From assembly GCF_947495315.1 (NCBI RefSeq), contig NZ_CANLYD010000005.1:186001-250000 (forward strand): a stretch of DNA of 64,000 nucleotides, written 5' to 3'. Below are positions 20,941 through 29,514 of this stretch, one piece after another. Source of the DNA: an uncultured Aquimarina sp. (GTDB lineage Bacteria; Bacteroidota; Bacteroidia; Flavobacteriales; Flavobacteriaceae). Within the stretch, counting starts at the first letter, position 1, and each line of letters opens with the position of its first letter. Under the pieces are notes generated by a model that saw only the letters and a program-made list of their open reading frames with translations, did no database searches and was not told the DNA's origin. A program made the translations under genes and the position numbers.

Positions 20941-21873
20941 ATGAAACAAATCACAAACACTATAGTAATGATTCGTCCGGTTAAGTTTAGGATGAATGAG
21001 GAAACGGCAGTTAATAACTACTATCAGGATACCACTGATGATAGTACGGAAGACGCTAATATAAAAGCACAAAAAGAATTTGATAGTTTTATCGAAAAAC
21101 TCAGATCAGTAGGTGTAAATGTTATTGTAATAGATGATAAGCCGGAAAATGATACGCCGGATTCTATTTTTCCAAATAACTGGGTTTCTTTTCACGAAAA
21201 TGGAGATGTAGGTTTATATCCTATGTTTGCTGTTAATAGAAGGAGAGAACGTCGCCCCGAGGTTTTAGATACGATTGAAGATGCTGGTTTTGAAATAAAA
21301 AATATAATAGACTATACCGAAGCAGAAGATGATGGTATTTTTCTTGAAGGTACAGGAAGTCTTGTTTTGGATAGATTTCATAGAAAAGCGTACTGCGCAC
21401 TTTCGCCACGAGCAGATGAACAATTGCTCATTGAGTTCTGTGAGGATTTTGAGTATACTCCAGTGATTTTTACGGCATATCAAACAGTGAAAGGTGAGCG
21501 ATTGGCAATTTATCATACCAATGTTATGATGGGAGTTGGAGAAACTTTTGCGGTAGTGTGTTTAGATTGTGTAGATGATAAAAAAGAACGAAAAAGCTTA
21601 GTAAACCACCTAAAGAATGATGGTAAAGAAATAATTTCAATTACAGAAGCTCAGGTAAATAACTTTGCTGGGAATATGTTACAAGTAGTTGGAGCTGATG
21701 AAAAACAATATTTAGTAATGTCTTCTGCGGCATATAATAGTTTATCAAAGGATCAAATATCTAAAATAGAGAAACATTGTGCTATTTTGCATAGCAATCT
21801 TGAAACAATCGAAAGATTAGGAGGTGGGAGCGCCCGTTGTATGATGGCAGAAGTTTTTCTTCCAAAGAGATAA
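20941..21873 (+). CDS. ctlX: CtlX-like citrulline/arginine hydrolase
   Basis: A 310-residue member of the same guanidino-modifying superfamily, resembling the citrulline-utilisation hydrolase CtlX family. Seen are NTIVMIRPVKFRMNEETAVNNYY at the N-terminus (in part), PNNWVSFHENGDVGLYPMF, the acidic motif FLEGTGSLVLDR, the catalytic His in AIYHTNVMMGVG and the nucleophile Cys in GGGSARCMMAEVFLP. It is translationally close to the preceding gene (3-base gap) and followed by a strong terminator. The in vivo substrate is inferred from family name only. Confidence 0.85.
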   Translation: MKQITNTIVMIRPVKFRMNEETAVNNYYQDTTDDSTEDANIKAQKEFDSFIEKLRSVGVNVIVIDDKPENDTPDSIFPNNWVSFHENGDVGLYPMFAVNRRRERRPEVLDTIEDAGFEIKNIIDYTEAEDDGIFLEGTGSLVLDRFHRKAYCALSPRADEQLLIEFCEDFEYTPVIFTAYQTVKGERLAIYHTNVMMGVGETFAVVCLDCVDDKKERKSLVNHLKNDGKEIISITEAQVNNFAGNMLQVVGADEKQYLVMSSAAYNSLSKDQISKIEKHCAILHSNLETIERLGGGSARCMMAEVFLPKR

Positions 21874-21886
21874 TTATGATCTGAAA

Positions 21887-21938
21887 ATAGTTAAAAGATA
21901 TTGTAAAAATGCGAAGTGATATCTTTTAACTATTTTTG
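21887..21938 (+). terminator. Terminator after ctlX
   Basis: A 15-bp perfect stem, atagttaaaagatat (21887-21901) with atatcttttaactat (21919-21933), 17-nt loop, followed by ttttt. It separates the hydrolase pair from the Rrf2 gene. Confidence 0.8.
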
Positions 21939-21955
21939 ATGTAATAAATAAACAA

Positions 21956-22366
21956 ATGCTTTCGAAGAAAACAAAATACGGATTAAAAGCGCTAACCTAT
22001 ATAGCAAGAAAAAGGTGCGAACATCCTGTTTTAATATCTGAGATTGCTAAAAGTGAAAATATTTCTCAAAAGTTTTTAGAAAGTATATTACTCACCCTTC
22101 GTAAGAATGGTCTTTTAGGTTCTAAAAAAGGAAAAGGCGGTGGATATTATCTAATTAAAGAGCCTAAAGAAATTTCAATGGCATCGGTAATAAGAGTGTT
22201 AGAAGGGCCAATAGCAATGTTGCCTTGTGTAAGTTTGAACTTTTATGAAAAATGTGATGATTGTCCTGATGAAGATGCCTGTACCGTACATCGGCTTATG
22301 ATAGAAGTAAGAGATAATACCCTAAAAGTTTTAGAAAATAGAACGCTTGGAGATTTTATGGATTAA
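21956..22366 (+). CDS. Rrf2-family transcriptional regulator
   Basis: A 136-residue Rrf2 regulator. The N-terminal winged helix starts LSKKTKYGLKALTYIARK, with the recognition region ENISQKFLESILLTLRKNG and the wing KKGKGGGYYLIKEP. Cysteines at about 94, 104, 107 and 112 (LPCVSLNFYEKCDDCPDEDAC) could bind an Fe-S cluster or another thiol ligand, as in IscR/NsrR relatives. The spacing differs from classical IscR, so the ligand is unknown. It lies after the arginine-type hydrolases but behind a terminator, so regulation of them is only a possibility. Confidence 0.88.
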   Translation: MLSKKTKYGLKALTYIARKRCEHPVLISEIAKSENISQKFLESILLTLRKNGLLGSKKGKGGGYYLIKEPKEISMASVIRVLEGPIAMLPCVSLNFYEKCDDCPDEDACTVHRLMIEVRDNTLKVLENRTLGDFMD

Positions 22367-22370
22367 TCTC

Positions 22371-23012
22371 TTAGTCTTCAGGAACTCGAATAAATTTATA
22401 AGGTCCCTGAATGCTACCCCAAACCTGCTTTCCTTGTATATCATAGCCTCGATCCCAAGAGGTGATTTTGTTTTTACTAATTACGATATTACTTGTTGTG
22501 TAAGATATTTTGTTACTTAAACTACTTGAACAAGTACCATTTTTGGTTTTTCCATGGTAAATAGTTGAAGTCTCCTTTTTGAAATACACATCGCATCCTT
22601 CTCTGTTTTTAAGACTATCAATCGTTAAGTTATCAAACATAGAAATATCTTTCCAACCGTTTATATATCTTTTTTGATTAGGGATAATATAGTTAATACT
22701 ATTAATAGTTGTACTATCTAATTTCTGAAAATTTATTATTCTTTGATTGTAAATTGAGGTACTATTTTTTTCATCGTATAGTTCTTGATAAAACCAATAA
22801 CCAGGTCTATCTTTCCAAATAGGAATATTAATAAGGCATACTGCAAAATACCCAGATTCTTCTTTTGCTTGTTTTTTTGATGAAAATTTCCCTGATAAAA
22901 ACTCAGTAAGGTCTTCTAGTTGAGAGTCATGTTCTATCTTAGTACTACAACTAATTGTAATAATTAATAAGCTTAGAAAAAGTAATGATCTCTGCATGTG
23001 CTTTTTATACAA
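22371..23012 (-). CDS. Hypothetical lipoprotein
   Basis: A 213-residue protein with a signal peptide and a lipobox ending ITISC near residue 22. A start at the internal Met (MQRSLLFLSLL, residue 6, position 22997) is equally plausible. I do not recognise the mature domain. It has a WxxxxGYWFYQELYDE motif and a C-terminal region of short beta-like segments (SYTTSNIVISKNKITSWDRG, VWGSIQGPYKFIRVP). Convergent with the Rrf2 gene (4 bases apart). Confidence 0.75.
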   Translation of the reverse strand: MYKKHMQRSLLFLSLLIITISCSTKIEHDSQLEDLTEFLSGKFSSKKQAKEESGYFAVCLINIPIWKDRPGYWFYQELYDEKNSTSIYNQRIINFQKLDSTTINSINYIIPNQKRYINGWKDISMFDNLTIDSLKNREGCDVYFKKETSTIYHGKTKNGTCSSSLSNKISYTTSNIVISKNKITSWDRGYDIQGKQVWGSIQGPYKFIRVPED

Positions 23013-23073
23013 AAATACTAATATTTTTCCGCAGAAGTGCTATTTATCGATAAAAATAAGCTTTTTATCTATG

Positions 23074-24507
23074 TTATTTTGTGCTTTGTGATACGATATT
23101 GCGTATCATTCCACCAAATATAAAGTAATGAAAAGGAACCATAAGATACCAGTATAATCTACCCCAAATCCCTCTTGGTCTAAATGTAGCGGTTTGATGG
23201 AGGATGTTGTTTTTATCAATGTCAAATTCTAACCAAGCTTCTCCCGGCACTTTCATTTCGGCAAAAAGTAGCAAACGCTTTTCGTTTTTATCAGCAACCA
23301 AAACTCGCCAAAAATCCAAAGCGTCTCCAGAGTAAATTTTATCTGGATTTGTCCTTCCTCTTCTTAATCCAACTCCACCAAAAAATTTATCTATATGTCC
23401 TCTTATTTTCCACATCCAATCTCCATAATACCAACCGGTTTCTCCACCGATTGCCCATATTCTTTCGACTACCAGATTAGGGTCACTAATTTTAATTTTC
23501 TTCTTGTCTCTAAGACATCCTTTTTTGGGAACTGTAACATATTTCTGGATGTCTTTATCAAAACGTCCGCTGATCATAGAATCCTTCCAGCTTGATACTA
23601 CCTGATTTTGTTCAATTTTAATAAATGCTAATTCCAGCGCTTTGGTATATGTCATAGGTTCAATTCCTAACATTTCTTGTAACCGTTTATCATTGGCAAT
23701 TACAGGTATGCTCATGCTGTCAACCAGATTTAACGCAAGTTTATAAGAGGTAGAGGTCACAAAATACAACCAATAAGAAGAAAGCTTGGGAGTCATAACA
23801 GGTAGTGTAAAAATAAACAGTTTGATCCCTCTTACTTTTGCGTAAAGTAATAGCATTTGTCTATAGGTAATTACATTGGGGCCACTTATATCAAATGATT
23901 GGTTATAGCATTCAGAGTTGCCTAGTACTCCCGTCATAAAACTTAGAACATCTCTAACAGCAATAGGATGCGTTTTGGTGTTTACCCATTTTGGTGTTAT
24001 CATTACAGGTAGTTTTTCGCATAGATCTCTTATGATTTCGAAAGAAGAACTACCGGATCCAACGATAATTCCTGATCGTAAAACGGTTAGATTAAAATTT
24101 CCTTGATATAAGGTTTCTTCAACATTCTTTCGCGACCAAAGGTGTTTAGATAAATTCTTTTCGTTTACAATACCGCTTAGATAGATTACTTGTTTGATAT
24201 TGGTGTGAGCAACATACGTATTGAAATTTTGAGCAGAAATCTCTTCTTTTTTATCAAAGTCAGAAGTTGATGAACTCATAGAATGAATTAGATAATATGC
24301 TACATCAATGTCTTTAGGCAGGATTTTAGTATCTGGATCTTCTAAAAAATCTATCTCTACAATAGAAATTCTTTTCACTGTCTCCTGATCGATCGACAGT
24401 CTATCCTTATCCCTTACAGTACAAATGATTTCGTGACCAGAATCTAATAATAAGGGCAGTAATCTCATACCAATATAGCCGTTGGCACCAGTAAGTAGTA
24501 TCCGCAT
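23074..24507 (-). CDS. SDR/NAD(P)-binding protein with DUF2867 domain
   Basis: A 477-residue two-domain protein. Residues 1 to about 290 form a Rossmann short-chain dehydrogenase-like domain with the cofactor loop GANGYIG (7-13). It carries an NmrA/atypical-SDR pattern (YYLIHSMSSS, VIYLSGIV) in place of a classical YxxxK. The C-terminal part (about 330-475) matches DUF2867 by eye: GGETGWYYGDWMWKIRG, FWRVLVADKNEKRLLLFAEM, FRPRGIWGRLYWYLMVPFH. The substrate is unknown, and the protein is probably cytosolic or membrane-associated. It stands alone on the - strand. Confidence 0.88.
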   Translation of the reverse strand: MRILLTGANGYIGMRLLPLLLDSGHEIICTVRDKDRLSIDQETVKRISIVEIDFLEDPDTKILPKDIDVAYYLIHSMSSSTSDFDKKEEISAQNFNTYVAHTNIKQVIYLSGIVNEKNLSKHLWSRKNVEETLYQGNFNLTVLRSGIIVGSGSSSFEIIRDLCEKLPVMITPKWVNTKTHPIAVRDVLSFMTGVLGNSECYNQSFDISGPNVITYRQMLLLYAKVRGIKLFIFTLPVMTPKLSSYWLYFVTSTSYKLALNLVDSMSIPVIANDKRLQEMLGIEPMTYTKALELAFIKIEQNQVVSSWKDSMISGRFDKDIQKYVTVPKKGCLRDKKKIKISDPNLVVERIWAIGGETGWYYGDWMWKIRGHIDKFFGGVGLRRGRTNPDKIYSGDALDFWRVLVADKNEKRLLLFAEMKVPGEAWLEFDIDKNNILHQTATFRPRGIWGRLYWYLMVPFHYFIFGGMIRNIVSQSTK

Positions 24508-24638
24508 CTTTTTAGGTAAAAGATACGAAGAAATAAATTGGTTATACTTAGCTGGGATAGAAGGATTTTACATAAGCTAGTTATTAAAGCTTTAGTCGGG
24601 TTTTATCATAAATCTTCAATTTTTGTAGACCTACTTAT

Positions 24639-25007
24639 TTACTTTATAGCTGATTTTTTTGCATATTTATGAATGACTGTATCCGTACTTTTTGCATAAA
24701 ATTTAATAAAATAATTGTCTTTATAAATACTATATTCTTCTGCTTTCTCTTTGTAGATTGTTAATTTATAAAAAGGAATCACTAATAAATATGTTTCTAA
24801 GTGAACTCCAAAACCTACTAAAACACCTTTAGGCCTAAGTTCTATATTGCAACTGTTTAAATTATTAATTTCTATACTGGCTTCTGTTATGCTAAGTTTA
24901 GGAGAAACGATTTCACCTAATTTTACTCGTTACTTTATGGTAAATGGTTTTCCAACTTGTTGATCAATATTTTTTTTTAAGTTAGGGATCTCGGAAGGTA
25001 TTATTAA
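24639..25007 (-). pseudogene. Decayed small gene with internal stop
   Basis: Reading the - strand between the SDR gene and argS gives a frame with protein-like composition interrupted by a TAA at 24930-24932. The upstream part reads LIIPSEIPNLKKNIDQQVG. After the stop come GEIVSPKLSITEASIEINN and GVLVGFGVHLETYLLVIPFY, ending KKSAIK. About 122 codons are covered, but no ATG/GTG/TTG lies between the upstream in-frame stop (25008-25010) and the coding-like part. A T9 run at 24970-24978 could also mark an indel. I cannot name the family. Confidence 0.6.
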
Positions 25008-25078
25008 TCAGCATTTTTTTCTTTTGTTATAAGATACGAATTGATCTGTATTGAAGTGGTAGAAGATTATATTTCTAT

Positions 25079-25086
25079 TATCTTTG
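25079..25086 (+). promoter_or_regulatory. Candidate -7 box for argS
   Basis: tatctttg matches TAnnTTTG and ends 34 bases before the argS ATG. No well-spaced -33 element is apparent. Confidence 0.45.
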
Positions 25087-25120
25087 CTGCCTGATTTTTG
25101 TATCAAATACAATTTATAAA

Positions 25121-26899
25121 ATGATATTACAGCAAACCATTTCAGGACAGGTAAAAGAAGCAATAAAAGAACTGTATAACGCAAACTTAGAATCTGTAGA
25201 ATTACAAGGAACTCGCAAGGAGTTCGAAGGTGATATTACAGTGGTGGTTTTCCCTATGTTACGCGTCGTAAAAGGTAATCCTGTTCAGATAGGTGAAGCT
25301 GTAGGAACGTATTTGGTAGAACATGTAGAAGAGATTACTGCATTTAATGTGGTAAAAGGATTTCTTAACCTTGTAATTGCTGATCAATATTATTTAAACT
25401 TTTTTACAGAAATAAAAGATGTCGAACACTATGGTTTCGTAACTCCAAGAGAAGGGGATAAGGCTATAATGCTAGAATATTCTTCTCCCAATACGAATAA
25501 ACCACTGCATCTAGGTCATGTAAGAAATAACTTGTTAGGTTATGCGGTAGCAGAAATCATTAAAGCTAGTGGTAAAAAAGTATATAAAACCCAGATTATT
25601 AATGATCGAGGGATTCATATTTGTAAAAGTATGGTAGCCTGGCAAAAATTTGGGGATGGAGCAACTCCAGAGTCTACCGGGTTAAAAGGAGACAAACTGG
25701 TAGGTAATTATTATGTAAAGTTTGATCAGGAATATAAAAGCGAAATATCAGAGTTGATCGCTTCAGGAAAAACAGAAGACGAAGCAAAAAAAGAAGCTCC
25801 TATTTTAATGGAAGCCCAAGAAATGCTTAGAAAATGGGAAGCTGGAGATGAAGATGTTGTAAAACTTTGGAGAACCATGAACAGTTGGGTATATGCAGGT
25901 TTTGATCAGACATATAAGACATTAGGTGTCGATTTTGATAGCTATTATTATGAAAGTAACACCTATCTTTTAGGAAAAGATAATATAGAAGAAGGTCTTG
26001 CTAGTGGTGTATTCTTTAAGAAAGAAGACGGATCTGTTTGGTGTGATCTTACGGATGAAGGATTGGATGAAAAGTTAGTATTACGTAGTGATGGTACGGC
26101 GGTATATATGACTCAAGACATTGGTACGGCCATACAGCGTGTTAAAGATAATCCAGACATCGGAGGTATGATTTATACCGTGGCTAACGAACAGGATTAT
26201 CATTTTAAGGTGCTGTTTCTGATTCTTAAAAAACTTGGATATGATTGGTCCAGGAATTTACATCATCTAAGCTACGGAATGGTAGATCTACCTAGTGGTA
26301 AAATGAAGAGTAGAGAAGGTACTGTAGTCGATGCAGATGATCTTATAGTGGAAATGGCTGAAACCGCTGGAGAAATCTCTAAAGAATTAGGAAAATTAGA
26401 AGGATATTCTGAAGAAGAAAAAAATGCAGTTTACAAAACTATCGGTCTGGGAGCATTAAAATATTTTATTCTAAAAGTAGATCCTAAAAAAAGAATACTC
26501 TTTAACCCTTCAGAATCAGTAGATTTTCAAGGAAATACAGGGCCTTTTATCCAATATACATATGCAAGAATTCAAGCAATTTTGCGTAAAGCAGATTTTG
26601 ATTGGAGTGGTCTTGTGAAAAATATAACGTTGGACGGAAGAGAGAAAGAACTGATAAAGTTGTTAGAAATGTATCCTGAAATCATTCAGAATGCAGCAAA
26701 GGATTTAAGTCCGGCAATTATAGCCAATTACACCTATGATTTAGTGAAGGGATATAATTCGTTTTTTCAGAATGTATCCATTTTTGGAGCAGATTCTGAG
26801 GCAGAAAAGATTTTTAGAGTTCAACTTTCGGGAGTAGTTGGAGCAACTATAAAATCTGCATTTGGACTATTAGGGGTTCAGGTTCCGGAACGTATGTAA
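25121..26899 (+). CDS. argS: Arginyl-tRNA synthetase
   Basis: ArgS (592 aa) charges tRNA-Arg. It has the N-terminal Add-1 domain and then the class-I HIGH motif within SSPNTNKPLHLGHVRNNLLG. The KMSKS-equivalent is KMKSREGTVVDADDL, and an anticodon-binding helical domain ends in LLGVQVPERM. It is full length. The gene is preceded by a candidate -7 box and the decayed gene, and it is convergent with the histidine kinase. Confidence 0.98.
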   Translation: MILQQTISGQVKEAIKELYNANLESVELQGTRKEFEGDITVVVFPMLRVVKGNPVQIGEAVGTYLVEHVEEITAFNVVKGFLNLVIADQYYLNFFTEIKDVEHYGFVTPREGDKAIMLEYSSPNTNKPLHLGHVRNNLLGYAVAEIIKASGKKVYKTQIINDRGIHICKSMVAWQKFGDGATPESTGLKGDKLVGNYYVKFDQEYKSEISELIASGKTEDEAKKEAPILMEAQEMLRKWEAGDEDVVKLWRTMNSWVYAGFDQTYKTLGVDFDSYYYESNTYLLGKDNIEEGLASGVFFKKEDGSVWCDLTDEGLDEKLVLRSDGTAVYMTQDIGTAIQRVKDNPDIGGMIYTVANEQDYHFKVLFLILKKLGYDWSRNLHHLSYGMVDLPSGKMKSREGTVVDADDLIVEMAETAGEISKELGKLEGYSEEEKNAVYKTIGLGALKYFILKVDPKKRILFNPSESVDFQGNTGPFIQYTYARIQAILRKADFDWSGLVKNITLDGREKELIKLLEMYPEIIQNAAKDLSPAIIANYTYDLVKGYNSFFQNVSIFGADSEAEKIFRVQLSGVVGATIKSAFGLLGVQVPERM

Positions 26900-26906
26900 T
26901 AATAAT

Positions 26907-28895
26907 TTATGAGACTGAAGTTTTAGGAAGTGTAATGCAAAAAGTGCTTCCTTCTCCTTGAGTACTTTCAACGTCTAAGGTACCTTGATTGAGAGTAATT
27001 AATTCTATACAGATTTTTAACCCTAAACCAGTACCTGTTTCATTGTTTGTCCCTTTTGTAGTTAGATTTTCATCAGAAAATAGTTTGCTTATATTTTCTT
27101 CAGAAATTCCTATTCCTGTATCTTCAAAATAGATTTTGGTACTATTTTCTTCTTCTTTTTTATAAATAGTGATTGTGTCACCAGAGCTACAAAATTTTAT
27201 AGCATTAGCGATTAAGTTTTGTGTTACGATGTTACTCATATCTTTATCAGCATAAACTTGAGTAGTATTATTAAGGTTATTTATAAGCTTTATTTGTTTA
27301 TGAGATGCTTTGGATGCAAAAAAAGTGAATTTATCCTGTATTATTTCTGAAAAGTTAAATGATTTGGGACTTGCTCTAAGTTCATTCATCTGAGATTTTG
27401 ACCAATTTAAAAGGTTGGTTAATAGTAAAGAGGTTTGATGAGTACTATTGGAAAGTATTGGAATGATTTCTTTAAATTCATTTTCAGAAATTACATCATC
27501 TCTTAATAAATTAAACGTGTTGTCCAGCCCGTGAATTTCATTTTTTAAATCGTGAGAAACTATAGAAAACAATTTATTTTTTACCTGATTAGATGCATTA
27601 AGTTCCTTGATATACTTTGCCCTTTGTAACCTGCTTTTTACGATTCCAATGATAAAAATAATGGCGACAACAAAAGCGGCAATCGCAATGTACGTGTAAA
27701 TTTTTTGTTTAAATAGCTCTTCCTTAACCTCTTGTTCTGCTATTTTTTGTTTATCCAAAATAGCTTGTTGTCTTTTTTCGTTTTCAAGCCTTTTTTTAAC
27801 TAGGTCTATCTTCTGGCTGGTTTCTTTAAGTGTATGTTCATTAAATAAATTTTTATATTCTTTTTGCCACTTATAGGCACTTACATAATTACCTCTTGCA
27901 GAATCCAAGACTGAAGATAAATCATAACTATTAAGTAATAAAGGGGTAGAGTTAAGGTTTTTTGCCTCTTTCCTAGCAGCAGAGATATATGTGTCTGCTT
28001 CCTTATATTTGTTTGTTTTGATAGCAATTTCACCTAATGACAGCTTTGTTCGGGTAAGTCGTTCTTTGTAAGCTATTTTCCCACCAAGAAAAAGTGCGGA
28101 TTCGTAATATTTTTTTGCCTGTTGATATTCTTTCTTAATAAAAGAGATTTTACCCAGTGCACTATATGCCTCAGAGATACCTTTACTATCATTATCTTTT
28201 TTGTTTATTTTTAAAGATTGATTTAGTAACACTAATGCGCTATCTAGCTTGTTTTCTTTTGTGTAAATTATAGCTAAATTGTTTAGTGTAGAACCTATGG
28301 TTTTGGAATTCGTTTTCTTTTTTAGTTGTAATGATTGGTAGTAATATTTTTTAGCTGCATCAAATTCATTAAGGTCTCCGTATACATTCCCAATATTATT
28401 GATAGTCGTCGATAGACTAACACTATCTTTTAGTTTTTCATAGTATATGTTTGCTTCCAAGAGATGGGTAATACTCTTTTCTGGGTTGCCTAATCGCTGT
28501 TCTATAACAGCTTTGTTATTTTGAATCATTGCAAGCCCTCGGGTGTAATTAATTCTTCCGTAATATAAAGCTGCCTGGTCAAAACATTTTAATGATTCGT
28601 AGAGTTCATCAGTTTGATTATATATAGATGCTTTTTCATTGTGTAATTGACCAACTCCTTTGTCATATTTTATGTTTTTAGAAATTCTTATGAAAGTGTC
28701 GCAATACTTTAAACCTTCTGTGAATTGTTCATTCAAGCTCAATTCATAAATTAGGTCAGCAGCTAAGTTAATATGTAATGAATCTGATGTAGAATTTGTC
28801 ACTTGAATAAGGCTGTCCAATTGTTTTTGTTGACAAAGAGACACATTGCTAAAAAGGAGTAATACCAATGTCAAATAAAGATAGCGGTGTTTCAT
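26907..28895 (-). CDS. TPR-containing membrane sensor histidine kinase
   Basis: A 662-residue hybrid of TPR sensor and kinase. It has a signal peptide (1-22), then about eight tetratricopeptide-type helix pairs (about 25-340), a basic coiled coil (about 345-395) and one membrane helix (about 398-420, IYTYIAIAAFVVAIIFIIGIV). The HisKA region has the phospho-acceptor His in SIVSHDLKNEIHG (about 447), followed by an HATPase domain with N box NLIANAIKFC, G1 EDTGIGIS and G2 GTGLGLKI. There is no receiver or DNA-binding domain and no response regulator next door, so it is an orphan. The TPRs are predicted periplasmic. Confidence 0.92.
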   Translation of the reverse strand: MKHRYLYLTLVLLLFSNVSLCQQKQLDSLIQVTNSTSDSLHINLAADLIYELSLNEQFTEGLKYCDTFIRISKNIKYDKGVGQLHNEKASIYNQTDELYESLKCFDQAALYYGRINYTRGLAMIQNNKAVIEQRLGNPEKSITHLLEANIYYEKLKDSVSLSTTINNIGNVYGDLNEFDAAKKYYYQSLQLKKKTNSKTIGSTLNNLAIIYTKENKLDSALVLLNQSLKINKKDNDSKGISEAYSALGKISFIKKEYQQAKKYYESALFLGGKIAYKERLTRTKLSLGEIAIKTNKYKEADTYISAARKEAKNLNSTPLLLNSYDLSSVLDSARGNYVSAYKWQKEYKNLFNEHTLKETSQKIDLVKKRLENEKRQQAILDKQKIAEQEVKEELFKQKIYTYIAIAAFVVAIIFIIGIVKSRLQRAKYIKELNASNQVKNKLFSIVSHDLKNEIHGLDNTFNLLRDDVISENEFKEIIPILSNSTHQTSLLLTNLLNWSKSQMNELRASPKSFNFSEIIQDKFTFFASKASHKQIKLINNLNNTTQVYADKDMSNIVTQNLIANAIKFCSSGDTITIYKKEEENSTKIYFEDTGIGISEENISKLFSDENLTTKGTNNETGTGLGLKICIELITLNQGTLDVESTQGEGSTFCITLPKTSVS

Positions 28896-29046
28896 ACATA
28901 TTATTTAGGGCAGGTATAAATTACAATATTTTCATCTAATTTTATGTTTTTTTTAACAAAAATTTTTATTTCTAAGTGTTTTTTGTTTATTTTAGAAAAA
29001 AGTTGTTTTACCCCATAACAAAAGAAGTTTTCTTCTACTATACTAA

Positions 29047-29514
29047 ATGAATTATCAAATTTCTAGAGCTACTGATAGTGATTTACCTTTAATGCAGCGT
29101 CTTTTTTATCAGACAGTTACTATTTATGGTTCCAAAATTTTCACTAAAGAAGAAGTGAAAATATTTTCTAGGTTAGCGTTGGATAAAAAACATTGGATTG
29201 AAAAGTTTACTGAAGATTTTGTGTACAATGCAAAACTAAATGGAGAGGTGGTTGGTTCATTTTCTCTTAGTAAAGATGGAGTAATAGAATATATTTTTGT
29301 TCATCAAAATTATCAAGGTAGAGGTATTGCGAAAGAGTTGTATAAAACTTTGGAGAACATAGCCGAAGAAGCTAACATAGGAATCTTAACAACTCGAATT
29401 AATATGAGTACAAAAGATTTTTTTAAGAAAAATGGTTTTGAAATAATCAAAAATATTGAGAAAGTAGCTGGAGGAGAAGATGTAGTTACTTACAATGGTG
29501 TAAAGAATCTTTAG
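29047..29514 (+). CDS. GNAT-family N-acetyltransferase
   Basis: A 155-residue GNAT acetyltransferase. The acetyl-CoA binding motif A is visible as IEYIFVHQNYQGRGIAKELYK (Q/RxxGxG/A type), with a C-terminal motif-B segment TKDFFKKNGFEIIKN. The substrate is unknown. It is divergent from the histidine kinase and convergent with the TonB receptor, whose end overlaps this gene's end by 4 bases. Confidence 0.9.
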   Translation: MNYQISRATDSDLPLMQRLFYQTVTIYGSKIFTKEEVKIFSRLALDKKHWIEKFTEDFVYNAKLNGEVVGSFSLSKDGVIEYIFVHQNYQGRGIAKELYKTLENIAEEANIGILTTRINMSTKDFFKKNGFEIIKNIEKVAGGEDVVTYNGVKNL

